A stretch of DNA of 64,000 nucleotides from Halomarina salina (GCF_023074835.1 NZ_JALLGW010000001.1:2294001-2358000); one strand, 5' to 3'. Shown: positions 34,443 through 43,803, numbered from the stretch's first letter. A program made the numbers and translations. The notes: generated from the letters alone by a model not told the origin.

Positions 34443-35774
34443 GTGCTGACCGAACGCGAGGGCGGCGACGTCGGGTTGCTCGACGCCGTCGCCATCGAGG
34501 TCGGTCTGGTCGTCGGCGGTGCGCTGTTCAGCCTGACTGGCGTCGCCACCGGTATCGCCGGGACAGGGGTGTTCGTCTCGTTCGCGCTCGCGTTCGGCGT
34601 CGTCGTTCTGGGGCTGGTGCCGACGGCGATGCTCGGCGCGGCGTTCCCGACCACGGGCGGGAACTACCGGTACCCCCGCGAGTTCGTCTCGCCGTTCGTC
34701 GCCTTCCTCGCCGCCTGGGGTCTCGGCGTGAGCATGTTCGGCGGCGGCCTGCCGCTGTACGCGCTCACGTTCGGCGGCTACGTCGAGTCGCTCGTGGCGG
34801 TCGACCCGGTGCTCGTCGGTCTCGTCGTCCTCACCGCGTTCTTCCTGCTCAACCTCGCGGGTATCCGTACCGCCGCCCGCGCCCAGGTCCTGCTGTTCGT
34901 CGCTCTCGTCGCCGCGCTGGGCGTGTTCGTGGTCGTCGGCGCACCCGCCGTCGACGCGGCGAACCTGACGCCACCGTTCTCGACGGGCGCGACCGGTCTC
35001 GTCGCCGGGGCGGCCATCCTCTACTTCGTCTGTCTCGGCGCGAACTTCGTCGTCGACATCGGCGGCGACGTCCGTGAGGCGACGGTGACGCTCCCGCAGT
35101 CGCTCGCCATCAGCGTCCCGCTCGTCCTCTGCCTGTACGTGGCGACGGCCGTCGTCGCCGTCGGTTCGGTGGGCGTCGACGCGCTCGCGAACGAGGAACT
35201 GACCGTCCCCGCGGAGGCCTTCCTCTCGCCCGGCCTGCGAACGTTCTTCGTGGTCGGTGGCGCGCTGTTCGCCATCACGACGAGCATCAACGCGGTGTAC
35301 ATCATCGTCCCGAAGTACCTCGACGCGCTGGCGGCCGACGGACTCGTCCCGGCGGTGCTGGCGGAGACGAACGAGCGCTTCGGCACCGCCCACTGGGGGC
35401 TGACGCTGGTGTACCTCCTCTCGGTCGCCGCGCTGGTCAGTCCGCTCCCGGTCGCCGACCTCGGGACGCTGCTCGGGTTCGGCGGCATCTTCCTCATCGT
35501 CCCGGTGATGCTCGCGGCGGTCCGGGCCGTCCGGCGGCGACCAGACGCGTTCGAGCGGGTTCCGTCGTTCGTCGGGCGACGCGCGACCACCGTACTCGCC
35601 GTGAGCGCCGTCGCCTGCAACGCCCTGCTGTTCGTCGTGCTCGCCACGCAGTCACCCGTCGTCTGTGCGGCGTGGGTCGGCCTCGTCGTCGTCGGCGCGG
35701 GCTACTACCTCGCCAGGACCCGATTCGGCAGGCGTGAACGAGAGGCCGAACCGCTCGTGGAGGGGTCGGCGTGA
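34443..35774 (+). CDS. APC-superfamily amino-acid permease
   Basis: The 443-residue membrane protein starts at GTG 34443, six bases after a GGAGGG ribosome-binding site (34432-34437). That is unusual here and explains why the upstream ATG (34424), whose frame closes within seven codons, is not used. About eleven or twelve hydrophobic helices are visible, with the APC core LLDAVAIEVGLVVGGALFS at the first helix. Substrates in this family are amino acids or amines, taken up by proton or sodium coupling. Its TGA overlaps the next GTG, so it is coupled to the dehydrogenase. Confidence 0.85.
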   Translation: MLTEREGGDVGLLDAVAIEVGLVVGGALFSLTGVATGIAGTGVFVSFALAFGVVVLGLVPTAMLGAAFPTTGGNYRYPREFVSPFVAFLAAWGLGVSMFGGGLPLYALTFGGYVESLVAVDPVLVGLVVLTAFFLLNLAGIRTAARAQVLLFVALVAALGVFVVVGAPAVDAANLTPPFSTGATGLVAGAAILYFVCLGANFVVDIGGDVREATVTLPQSLAISVPLVLCLYVATAVVAVGSVGVDALANEELTVPAEAFLSPGLRTFFVVGGALFAITTSINAVYIIVPKYLDALAADGLVPAVLAETNERFGTAHWGLTLVYLLSVAALVSPLPVADLGTLLGFGGIFLIVPVMLAAVRAVRRRPDAFERVPSFVGRRATTVLAVSAVACNALLFVVLATQSPVVCAAWVGLVVVGAGYYLARTRFGRREREAEPLVEGSA

Positions 35775-36865
35775 GGACCGGCGTCGTCGGCGCGGGCGTG
35801 ATGGGACGGGACATCGCGGGGCTCCTCGCCAACGGCGGCCACGACGTGACGCTCGTCGACGTGGACCCGGACGCGCTCGACGCTGCCCGCGCGTACCACC
35901 GCGACGAACTCCCCGACGCCCTCGCGGCGGCCGACCTCGGCCCGAACGGACCGCCCGCCGAGCGCATCGGCTACGACACCGACCTCGGCTCGCTCGCCGA
36001 CGCGCGGTTCGTCGTCGAGGCGGTCCCCGAGCGACTCGACCTCAAGCGGTCGCTGCTCGCGGACCTCGACGACGTCCTCTCGCCGGACGCCGTCGTCGGG
36101 ACGAACACCTCCTCGCTCACGCCGTCGGACGTCGCCGCCGACTCCGAGTACCCCGAGCGGGTCGTCCTGTTCCACTTCGCCAACCCGGCGATTCCCCGTG
36201 ATATCGTCGAACTGTCGGGCGACGACGCCAGCGAGGCGACTCACGACCGCGCGCGTTCGATGGCCGAGGACATCGGGAAACAGCCGATTCGGCTCCAGCG
36301 AGAGTACCGCGCGAACGGCCTCTCCCGCCTCTCTGCGTCCATCAAGTGCGCGGCGACGTGGGAACTGCTCGACGCCTCCGCGGCCGCCATCGACCGCGCC
36401 GCGCGGGCCGTCGGCTTCGACCGCGGCCCACTGGAGTTCGTCGACCTCATCGGCGTCGACGTCCACCTCGCTACCGTCGACAACCTCGCCGGTGCCTACG
36501 GCGACCGGTACGCCCCGCCACCCGAGTCCCGCGAGCGCATGGAGCGGATGCGCGAGGACGGCCGACTCGGGATGAAGACGGGCGAGGGGTTCTTCGAGTG
36601 GGACGGTGAGGAGTGTCGTCTCCCCGACACCGACGAGGCGTACGACGTGACGCCCGTCGTCGCCGCTCTCGTCAACGAGGCCCACCGCCTCGTCGCCGAC
36701 GGCGTGGCCGACGAGGAGACGGTGAACGACATTCTGAAACGCGGGTCGGGCGGCGACGTCGGCCCCTTCGACGTGGAGGCGATGCTCGGCCGCGAGTTCC
36801 TCCGCGAGACGCTCATCCGCCGCCACGAGGAGACCGGCGCGGGTGTCTACGACCCCGTGTTCTGA
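35771..36865 (+). CDS. 3-hydroxyacyl-CoA dehydrogenase family protein
   Basis: The 364-residue protein starts at GTG 35771, overlapping the permease stop (GTGA). The N-terminal Rossmann motif is VVGAGVMGRDIAGLLANGGH, with DVDPDALD at the end of strand two. The catalytic His lies in VVLFHFANPAIPRDIVEL. The two C-terminal helical domains contain FDRGPLEFVDLIGVDVHLATVDN and a second copy near residue 290 (TPVVAALVNEAHRLVADGVADEE). Enzymes of this family oxidise hydroxyacyl-CoAs or hydroxy acids. Coupling to a permease suggests a small catabolic unit for an imported compound. Confidence 0.86.
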   Translation: MRTGVVGAGVMGRDIAGLLANGGHDVTLVDVDPDALDAARAYHRDELPDALAAADLGPNGPPAERIGYDTDLGSLADARFVVEAVPERLDLKRSLLADLDDVLSPDAVVGTNTSSLTPSDVAADSEYPERVVLFHFANPAIPRDIVELSGDDASEATHDRARSMAEDIGKQPIRLQREYRANGLSRLSASIKCAATWELLDASAAAIDRAARAVGFDRGPLEFVDLIGVDVHLATVDNLAGAYGDRYAPPPESRERMERMREDGRLGMKTGEGFFEWDGEECRLPDTDEAYDVTPVVAALVNEAHRLVADGVADEETVNDILKRGSGGDVGPFDVEAMLGREFLRETLIRRHEETGAGVYDPVF

Positions 36866-36958
36866 GCGTTCGTGCTTCCTCGTTCTCCCTCGGGAAGACC
36901 ACCGCCGGTCTGGTACCGGGATATTTAGGCTACCAGAGCGGACGCTCCGGAACAGTAC

Positions 36959-37441
36959 ATGGACCGCGACAAGCTCAACCGGATGAACAAAGCGAGCGTC
37001 CACTGGGAGCGGTTGCTGGACGGGATGGACGCGATCGCCGCCGACTACCGGGACGAGGGATGGGAGACGCTGGTCCTCCACCCGGGTGACGTCTCGGTGT
37101 TCGTCGACGACGAACCGGGGTCGAAGACCGGGTTCAGACTGGTCGTCCCCCAGTCCGAACTCGACGCCGTCGCGGAACTGGTCGGTGATGCGGCTACCCG
37201 CTACGACGAATTCGAGGTGTACCGTGGCGACACGGAGGGGCTGGTCCTCTGTACGGTCGCAGTGAAGTCGGCCGACGACGCATCGACGATTCTCTACCCC
37301 GTCTACTACGATTCGGGCACCGACCAACGGTTCGTCGAATCCATGGCGGATGGCGGTATGGTGTACTCCGAGATAACGAACCTCGGAAAAAGTAGTATAT
37401 TCTCGTTCGTTCATCGTAATATCGACCCATTCCTACCGTAA
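36959..37441 (+). CDS. Conserved haloarchaeal protein (DUF7529-like)
   Basis: The 160-residue protein starts at ATG 36959 (MDRDKLNRMNKASVHWERLL). It looks like a compact alpha/beta domain with WETLVLHPGDVSVFVDDEPGS in the middle. From memory it resembles a haloarchaea-only family (DUF7529). The last 25 codons are noticeably AT-richer than the rest, merging into the AT-rich gap upstream of the ABC operon. A TATA-like ATATTTAG lies about 34 bases upstream. Confidence 0.7.
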   Translation: MDRDKLNRMNKASVHWERLLDGMDAIAADYRDEGWETLVLHPGDVSVFVDDEPGSKTGFRLVVPQSELDAVAELVGDAATRYDEFEVYRGDTEGLVLCTVAVKSADDASTILYPVYYDSGTDQRFVESMADGGMVYSEITNLGKSSIFSFVHRNIDPFLP

Positions 37442-37583
37442 ATAGAACACTATATCGACAGATGTGTTCGCTCACGATTCCGAGCCTGATTTTTAATCTC
37501 AGTACTCGGTAGTTAATTCGTAACTTCAAGCACCCGAATAAAGTCTCGGTTCCGGAACACTTATCCCAATTGGTGAGACACAC
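37442..37583. promoter_or_regulatory. AT-rich promoter/operator region of the peptide-transport catabolic operon
   Basis: This 142-base gap is one of the most AT-rich stretches in the window. Near the start codon are two perfect palindromes: GTTCCGGAAC (37549-37558) and CCAATTGG (37566-37573). Between and overlapping them is CACTTATC (37558-37565), centred about 23 bases before the SBP ATG, the likely TATA element. The pair would straddle the transcription-factor site, as in many archaeal repressor-controlled promoters. The regulator is not identified; the Lrp protein at 49144 is a candidate. Confidence 0.6.
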
Positions 37584-39281
37584 ATGTCCATGGCAACGGA
37601 TGACGCGGACAGACGGACGTTCCTCAAACTCGCTGGTGCTGGCGCGGCGGGGGTCGCGCTCTCGGGTTGTTCATCGAGCGGCGGTGGGAGTGGAGGGACG
37701 GACGACGGTAATCCGGGGGGAAACGAATCGTCGACCGACTCGAACGGCGGTGGCGGCGGGAGCGGTAGCGGGTCGAACGACTTCCACTTCATCGCCGGTC
37801 AGGTGTTCGGGACGCTCGACCCGGCAGAACAGGTCGACTACACGCAGGGGCTCGCCGCACAGAACCTCTACGACGAACTCATCACGGTCGACGCGGAGTC
37901 CCTGCAGCCGACCGAACACCTCGCGGAGAGCTGGGACACGGAGAACGAGGGGAAGACGTGGGTGTTCACGCTCCGCGACGACGTGACGTTCTCGAACGGG
38001 GACAGCCTCACCGCCGACGACGTCGTCTACTCGATGAAGCGGATGCTGAGCCTCGAAGCCGGCTACTCCTCGTTCTGGCTCAGCTACCTCGACCCGGAGG
38101 ACGTCTCGGCCCGCGACGAGCGGACGGTCGAGTTCACCTTCAGTCAGGCGTACGGCCCCGCGCTGGCGACGTTCGTCCAGTTCTACATCGTCAACAGCGC
38201 GGTGGTCGAGGAGAACGCCAGCGGCGACGACTGGGGACGCGGCTACCTGCAGAGCAACTCCGCGGGCTCCGGCGCGTACGTCCTCGACAACTGGGAGCAG
38301 GGCAACTCCATCGAGGCGTCCGCCTACGAGGACTACTGGAAGGGCTGGAACGAGAACAGTTTCGACACGTTCCGCTCGACGGTCATCACCGAGCAGTCCA
38401 CCATCGTGAACACGATGCAGCAGGGGGACGGTGACATGACCGACCAGTACATGGGCGTGCAGGCGTACGAGCAGATGGACTCGTTCTCGAACGTCCGCGT
38501 CCCCGAGGTTCCCCAGCTCCAGCTGTTCCACTTCCCGATGAACACCCAGAAGGCCCCGACTGACGACATCAACGTCCGGAAGGCCATCGCCTACGCGTTC
38601 GACTATGACAGCGCTGTCAACGATATCATCGGTGGCGGGGCCCAGGCGACCGGTCCGGTTCCCCAGGAGATGGCCGGGCACAACGACGACCTCACGCCGG
38701 TGTCTCAGGACCTCGAGAAGGCCCAGCAGTTCCTGGACCAGGCGGAGTACAGCGTCGACGAGATCAACGAGATCGGCCTCGAACACGTCGTCGTCGCCGG
38801 GACCGAACTCCAGCGCCAGATGGGGCTGCTCAACCAGTCGTGTCTGAACGAACTCGGCATCGAGCTGACGATCAACCCCCAGCAGTGGGCCAGCATCACC
38901 GACAAGGCGACCAGCGCGGAGTCGACGTCCCATCTGACGAACATCTTCCACACCGCGAAGATGCCCTCGCCGGACAGCCACACGTACCTCATGTACCACC
39001 CCTCCTCGTTCGGGTCGTACATCTCCCAGTCGTGGTACTCGACGGACGAACTCACGTCGGTGCTGGAGGAGGCACGCACGACGACCGACCTCGAAGGTCG
39101 TCTCGACAAGTACCGCGAGGCGCAGTCGCTCATCGTCGAGGGGATGCCGAGCGTCTTCATCGGGAACCCACCGTACCGCATCGGTATCAACCAGAACGTG
39201 GAGGGCTGGAAGTACCGCGGTGTCATGTCCTTCGACTGGGACGTCCACTCGATGACTCGCAAGGGCGACGGCCGCGCCTGA
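37584..39281 (+). CDS. ABC transporter substrate-binding lipoprotein (peptide/nickel family 5)
   Basis: The 565-residue protein starts at ATG 37584. The signal has twin Arg and a lipobox (RRTFLKLAGAGAAGVALSGC, Cys29), so it is exported by Tat and lipid-anchored outside. A Gly/Ser linker follows, then an SBP family 5 fold with FHFIAGQVFGTLDPAEQVDY, ENEGKTWVFTLRDDVTFSNG and SLTADDVVYSMKRML. The family binds oligopeptides, dipeptides, opines, hydantoin-like compounds or nickel. The following genes are a typical Dpp/Opp permease and ATPase set, and then catabolic enzymes. Confidence 0.94.
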   Translation: MSMATDDADRRTFLKLAGAGAAGVALSGCSSSGGGSGGTDDGNPGGNESSTDSNGGGGGSGSGSNDFHFIAGQVFGTLDPAEQVDYTQGLAAQNLYDELITVDAESLQPTEHLAESWDTENEGKTWVFTLRDDVTFSNGDSLTADDVVYSMKRMLSLEAGYSSFWLSYLDPEDVSARDERTVEFTFSQAYGPALATFVQFYIVNSAVVEENASGDDWGRGYLQSNSAGSGAYVLDNWEQGNSIEASAYEDYWKGWNENSFDTFRSTVITEQSTIVNTMQQGDGDMTDQYMGVQAYEQMDSFSNVRVPEVPQLQLFHFPMNTQKAPTDDINVRKAIAYAFDYDSAVNDIIGGGAQATGPVPQEMAGHNDDLTPVSQDLEKAQQFLDQAEYSVDEINEIGLEHVVVAGTELQRQMGLLNQSCLNELGIELTINPQQWASITDKATSAESTSHLTNIFHTAKMPSPDSHTYLMYHPSSFGSYISQSWYSTDELTSVLEEARTTTDLEGRLDKYREAQSLIVEGMPSVFIGNPPYRIGINQNVEGWKYRGVMSFDWDVHSMTRKGDGRA

Positions 39282-39321
39282 CCATGGTCGACGACACACC
39301 GAAGCCCACCAACCCCTACCG

Positions 39322-40338
39322 ATGTCGTACGTAGACTACCTCGTCAGGCGGGCGCTCCAGGCGGTCCCAGTCGTCTTCGGACTGTCCATCCTGATCTTCC
39401 TGATATCGCGGGTCGTTCCCGGCGACCCGGTCAGACTGGCCCTCGGGCCACAGGCGACCCAGGAGCAGGTCACCCGACTCCGGCGAGAGATGGGTCTGAA
39501 CCAGCCGCTCCCCGAGCAGTATCTCGACTGGCTGGTCGGCGTCCTGCAGGGTGACTGGGGGATGTCGCTGCGGACGAACAACAACGTGTTCAGCGACATC
39601 GTCGGCCGCCTGCCGGCGACGCTCGAACTCACCCTCGTCACGCTGTTCTTCGCGGTCCTGCTGGCCATCCCGTTCGGCGTCGTCGCCGGGACGAACAAGG
39701 ACCGCTGGCAGGACCACCTCTCGCGCATCGTCGCCCTGTTCGGCGTCTCGATGCCGCGGTTCTGGGTCGCTATCGTCCTGCAGATGATATTCGTCGTCAC
39801 GCTCGGTCTGCTCCCGCTGTCCGGTCGGCTGAGCGACGGTGTGGCACCGCCACCGGCGGTCACCCACCTGTATCTCGTCGACAGTCTGCTCGCCGGTCAG
39901 TTCGGGACGTTCGTCGACGCGGCGAAACACCTCGTCCTCCCGGCGTTCGCGCTCGGCCTCGCGACGCTCGCGCAGGTCATGCGTCTCATCCGTTCGGACA
40001 TGATCGACGAGACGAAGAAGGACTACGTGCTCGCCGCGCAGGCGTACGGCCTCCCGAGTAACCTCATCGAGTACAAGTACATGCTGCGGAACGCCTTCAC
40101 GAGTTCCCTGACGGTCATCGGGCTCGCGCTGGGGTTCCTGCTCGGTAACGCGTTTCTGGTCGAGATCGTCTTCGCGTGGCCGGGGATGGCACGCTACGGC
40201 GTTCAGGCCATCCTCTATCAGGACTTCAACGCCATCGTCGGCGTCACCATCGTCATCGGTATCGTGTTCGTGACCACCAACTTCGCCGTGGATCTGCTGT
40301 ACGGCTACCTCGATCCACGGGTGCGACTTGAGGACTGA
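39322..40338 (+). CDS. ABC transporter permease, DppB/OppB type
   Basis: The 338-residue protein starts at ATG 39322. It has about six membrane helices. The OppB opening (SYVDYLVRRALQAVPVVFGLSI), the N-terminal loop LALGPQATQEQVTRLRREMGL, and the EAA-loop region (RSDMIDETKKDYVLAAQAYGLP) are visible. It should form half of the membrane channel for the substrate-binding protein encoded 40 bases upstream. The next permease starts two bases downstream. Confidence 0.94.
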   Translation: MSYVDYLVRRALQAVPVVFGLSILIFLISRVVPGDPVRLALGPQATQEQVTRLRREMGLNQPLPEQYLDWLVGVLQGDWGMSLRTNNNVFSDIVGRLPATLELTLVTLFFAVLLAIPFGVVAGTNKDRWQDHLSRIVALFGVSMPRFWVAIVLQMIFVVTLGLLPLSGRLSDGVAPPPAVTHLYLVDSLLAGQFGTFVDAAKHLVLPAFALGLATLAQVMRLIRSDMIDETKKDYVLAAQAYGLPSNLIEYKYMLRNAFTSSLTVIGLALGFLLGNAFLVEIVFAWPGMARYGVQAILYQDFNAIVGVTIVIGIVFVTTNFAVDLLYGYLDPRVRLED

Positions 40339-40339
40339 C

Positions 40340-41245
40340 ATGTCTACGAAAGCACTCTCACGACTCGTCGACTCGGACGACGCCGCACGGCAGGAGCGGC
40401 TCCGGCAGCTCCGCCGCGGTGCTCGAAGCTTCGCTCAGAACAGGCTCTCGCTGGTCGGCCTCGCGATGGTCCTCGTGCTGGTGTTCGCGGCGCTGCTCGC
40501 GCCGTACATCGCGCCGTACCCGGCCGACGCCGGTGCCGGGGTCCACTTCGACCGGGCGAGCCAGCCACCGAGCGTCGACCACCCGATGGGCACCGACACC
40601 ACCGGCCGCGATATCTTCAGTCGGGTGCTGTTCGGCGCTCGACTCTCGCTGATGATGGGGGCCGTCGTCCTCTCCATCGCCATCTCCGTCGGGGTCACGC
40701 TGGGCCTCGTCGCGGGCTACCTCGGCGGGACGGCCAACGCCGTCATCATGCGGACGACGGACATCTTCCTCGCGGTACCGCCGACGCTCCTGGCGATGGC
40801 GGTGGTCGCCGCGACCGGAGCGTCGCTGCTGAACGTGATGATAGCCATCGCGTTCTCCTGGTGGTCGTGGTACGCTCGCCTCGTCCAGGGGGAGGTGCTG
40901 TCCATCAAGGAAGCCGAGTTCGTCGAGTCCAGTCGCGCTCTGGGGTCGAACTGGACCCGGACGGCGTTCCGCGAGATACTGCCGAACGTCCTGAGTCCCA
41001 TCACCGTGAAGGCGACCCTCGACATGGGGTTCGTCATCCTCGTCGGGGCGGGGTTGTCGTTCCTCGGTCTGGGGGCGCAACCGCCGACGCCGACGTGGGG
41101 GGCGATGATCGCGCAGGGGCGCAACTACGTCACGACGTTCTGGTGGATCGCGGTGTTCCCCGGGCTGGCGATCTCGTTCGCCGTGCTCGGGTTCAACTTC
41201 ATCGGCGACGGCCTGCGGGACGTCCTCGACGTGGAGGTGAACTGA
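40340..41245 (+). CDS. ABC transporter permease, DppC/OppC type
   Basis: The 301-residue protein starts at ATG 40340, one base after the DppB-type stop. It has the OppC N-terminal domain (LRQLRRGARSFAQNRLSLVG), PMGTDTTGRDIFSRVLFGAR and the EAA loop ESSRALGSNWTRTAFREILPN. Six helices are visible. It pairs with the DppB-type permease. The operon continues one base later with the first ATPase. Confidence 0.94.
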   Translation: MSTKALSRLVDSDDAARQERLRQLRRGARSFAQNRLSLVGLAMVLVLVFAALLAPYIAPYPADAGAGVHFDRASQPPSVDHPMGTDTTGRDIFSRVLFGARLSLMMGAVVLSIAISVGVTLGLVAGYLGGTANAVIMRTTDIFLAVPPTLLAMAVVAATGASLLNVMIAIAFSWWSWYARLVQGEVLSIKEAEFVESSRALGSNWTRTAFREILPNVLSPITVKATLDMGFVILVGAGLSFLGLGAQPPTPTWGAMIAQGRNYVTTFWWIAVFPGLAISFAVLGFNFIGDGLRDVLDVEVN

Positions 41246-41246
41246 G

Positions 41247-42377
41247 ATGGGTGACCCGCTGCTGGAGGTGCGGAACCTCCATGTCCACTTCGACACCCAC
41301 GACGGCGTCGCGGAGGTCATCAACGGCATCGACTTCACGCTCAACCGGGGTGAGACGGCGGCGCTCGTCGGCGAGACGGGCTGCGGGAAGAGCGTGACCG
41401 TGAAGGCGATCCTCGGGTTGCTCCCCTCGGCCCGGATTCCGGCCGGAGAGATCGTCTACAAGGGCGAGAACGTCCTCGACCTCTCGGACGCCCAGCGACA
41501 CGCCCGCCGCGGGACCGACATGAGTATGATCATGCAGGACCCGATGACGAGTCTCAACCCCGTCCTGACGGTGGGCGAGCAGATGCTCGACGTCCTGAAG
41601 TGGCAGGGCCGCTCGCGGCTCTCGTTCACGAGCTGGATGCGCGACAAGCTCGACCGGGGCACGAACGACGCCCACCGCGAACGTGCCATCGAGATGCTCG
41701 GGGACGTCGAGATATCCGCACCCGAGCGCGTCTTCGAGAGCTATCCGGTCGAGCTATCCGGCGGGATGCGACAGCGCGTCCTCATCGCCATCGCACTGCT
41801 CTCGGAGCCCGACCTGCTCGTCGCCGACGAACCGGGGACGGCACTCGACGTGACGACCGAAGCGAAGGTCCTCGACCTGCTCGACGACCTGGTCGAGGAG
41901 CGCGACACCAGCGTCCTGTACATCACCCACGACCTCGGTATCGCCCGCGAGGTGAGCGACTACATCAACGTCATGTACGCCGGGGAGGTGGTCGAACAGG
42001 CCCCGACCGGCGAGCTGTTCGCGAACCCACAGCACCCGTACACGCGGGGGCTGCTCAGCAGCATCCCGTCGCTGTCGACGGGTATCGGCAGCGGTATCGA
42101 GGGCCACCTCCCGGACTACACCGACCCGCCGACCGCCTGCCGGTTCGCGGACCGCTGCCCGCATGCGGAACCGGAGTGCCGCGAGTTCTACCCCTACCCC
42201 CGGACGACGGGGACGGACCACACGGTGGCGTGCCACCTGTTCGACGGTCCGCCAGCGCACGCCCGTCACGCCGAGGGTGACGCGGTGGACGTCGACATCG
42301 GCGAACCACCGTGGTACGACCGAGCCGACGGACGACACCAGTCGAACGCGGTCCTCGGAGGAGAGTCCCAGTCATGA
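41247..42377 (+). CDS. ABC transporter ATPase, DppD/OppD type
   Basis: The 376-residue protein starts at ATG 41247. It has Walker A GETGCGKS, signature LSGGMRQR, Walker B LLVADEPGTALD and the switch His region THDLGIAR. The Walker B segment reads EPGTALD in place of the usual EPTTALD, but the Asp and Glu remain. The C-terminal oligopeptide-type motif (CRFADRCPHAEPECREF) is present. The tail of about 60 residues beyond it is longer than usual. Its stop overlaps the next ATG (ATGA). Confidence 0.95.
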   Translation: MGDPLLEVRNLHVHFDTHDGVAEVINGIDFTLNRGETAALVGETGCGKSVTVKAILGLLPSARIPAGEIVYKGENVLDLSDAQRHARRGTDMSMIMQDPMTSLNPVLTVGEQMLDVLKWQGRSRLSFTSWMRDKLDRGTNDAHRERAIEMLGDVEISAPERVFESYPVELSGGMRQRVLIAIALLSEPDLLVADEPGTALDVTTEAKVLDLLDDLVEERDTSVLYITHDLGIAREVSDYINVMYAGEVVEQAPTGELFANPQHPYTRGLLSSIPSLSTGIGSGIEGHLPDYTDPPTACRFADRCPHAEPECREFYPYPRTTGTDHTVACHLFDGPPAHARHAEGDAVDVDIGEPPWYDRADGRHQSNAVLGGESQS

Positions 42378-43429
42378 GTCTCACAGACGACGCCGAACCA
42401 CAGGTACAGACCGCCAGACGCCCCGTCGAGGACCCGATGGTCCGCGTCGAGGGGCTGGAGAAACACTTCCCCATCCACGAGGGGGTGCTCCAGCGACAGG
42501 TCGGTGCGGTCCGGGCGGTCGACGGGGTCAGCTTCTCCATCGAGGAGGGCGAGACGTTCGGGCTCGTCGGCGAGTCCGGGTCGGGGAAGACGACGACCGG
42601 CCGGTCGATGCTCAGGCTGACGGAGCCGACCGCCGGAACGGTCGAAATCGACGGCCAGAGCGTCACCGACCTCTCGGCGAGCGAACTGAAGCGTTTCCGT
42701 CGGCACATGCAGATCGTCCACCAGGACCCGACATCGAGTCTCAACCCGCGCCACCGGGTCAAGTCCATCGTCGAAGCGCCGCTGAAAATCCACGACTACG
42801 GCGACGCCACCGAGCGACTGGAGCGCATCGAGGAACTCCTGGAGATGGTCGACCTGCCCAAGGAGTTCATGTACCGCTACCCGGGGCAGCTCTCGGGCGG
42901 GCAGAAACAGCGGGTCGGCATCGCACGGGCCGTCGCGCTCAACCCGAAGTTCGTCGTCCTCGACGAACCGACGAGCGCGCTGGACGTGAGCGTGCAGGCC
43001 CGCATCATCGACATCCTGGAGGACATCCAGGAGGAGTTCGGCATCACCTACCTGTTCATCACGCACGATCTCTCGCTCCTGCGGAACGTCGCCGACCGTA
43101 TCGGCGTGATGTACCTGGGGCGACTCGTCGAGGTGGGCGACGTCGACGCCGTCTTCGAGCGCCCGCAACACCCGTACAGTCGTGCGCTGCTCTCGGCCAT
43201 CTCGACCATCAGCGAGGCCGACGAGCGCCTGAAGCCCGAGCGGATGACCATCGACGGCGAGGTGCCAGACCCGCGGGAGAAGCCGAGCGGGTGCGCGTTC
43301 CGGTCGCGCTGTCCGTACGAGTTCGACGCCTGTGGGGCCGAAGAGCCCCCGATGTACGAGACGGGCGAGGACCAGGTCGCGCGCTGTTTTCTCCACGACG
43401 AGGACGCCGAGGAGGACCCGGAGTGGTGA
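42374..43429 (+). CDS. ABC transporter ATPase, DppF/OppF type
   Basis: The 351-residue protein starts at ATG 42374, overlapping the previous stop by four bases. It has Walker A GESGSGKTT, signature LSGGQKQRVGIARA, Walker B FVVLDEPTSALD and the D-loop. The C-terminal CAFRSRCPYEFDACGAE motif marks the oligopeptide family. It completes the importer. The overlapping GTG of the small Cys-rich gene follows. Confidence 0.95.
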   Translation: MSLTDDAEPQVQTARRPVEDPMVRVEGLEKHFPIHEGVLQRQVGAVRAVDGVSFSIEEGETFGLVGESGSGKTTTGRSMLRLTEPTAGTVEIDGQSVTDLSASELKRFRRHMQIVHQDPTSSLNPRHRVKSIVEAPLKIHDYGDATERLERIEELLEMVDLPKEFMYRYPGQLSGGQKQRVGIARAVALNPKFVVLDEPTSALDVSVQARIIDILEDIQEEFGITYLFITHDLSLLRNVADRIGVMYLGRLVEVGDVDAVFERPQHPYSRALLSAISTISEADERLKPERMTIDGEVPDPREKPSGCAFRSRCPYEFDACGAEEPPMYETGEDQVARCFLHDEDAEEDPEW

Positions 43430-43803
43430 CCGTGTCCGAGGACTCGACCACCAACAGCAGGGTCGACGCGCTCCGGGCGGCGCGCGAGCGCCGCCCCTGG
43501 ACGGTCGACCTCGTCGCCGACTGTGCGAGCACACCGTCGGCGTTCAAGGCCGACCTCCCGGCCTGTGCCGTCTGTTCGGCCCCGTGCGAGACAGAGGAGG
43601 TCTGTGCGACGGCGATAGCGAAGTCCGTCGACCTGCTCGACGAGGTCGGTCGGGCGCAGGCGTACCACCTCGTCGAGAACGGGATGGGTCGCCTCCGCCT
43701 CGGCGGCGAGGCGACGGTCAGGACGGCCGACCGCGAGCGACCGAACACCTTCGTCGCCCTGCGCGACGTGACCGAGGCGACCCCGGAGTCGAGTGACGAA
43801 TGA
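43426..43803 (+). CDS. Small Cys-rich protein of unknown family in the catabolic operon
   Basis: The 125-residue frame starts at GTG 43426, overlapping the DppF-type stop, or at GTG 43432. It overlaps the DUF917 gene start by four bases. A cluster CX2CX3CX5C (Cys47, Cys50, Cys54, Cys60), with a further Cys33, could hold a metal or iron-sulfur site. The N-terminal part is basic/helical and the C-terminal part beta-like (MGRLRLGGEATVRT). Its position sandwiched between transporter and enzymes in an operon with 4-base overlaps strongly supports a real gene. I recognise no family. Confidence 0.7.
   Translation: MTVSEDSTTNSRVDALRAARERRPWTVDLVADCASTPSAFKADLPACAVCSAPCETEEVCATAIAKSVDLLDEVGRAQAYHLVENGMGRLRLGGEATVRTADRERPNTFVALRDVTEATPESSDE

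Noticed and set aside
34424-34445. ATG at 34424 as start of the permease
   Set aside because: That frame closes within seven codons. The permease frame starts with GTG at 34443 behind a GGAGGG site.
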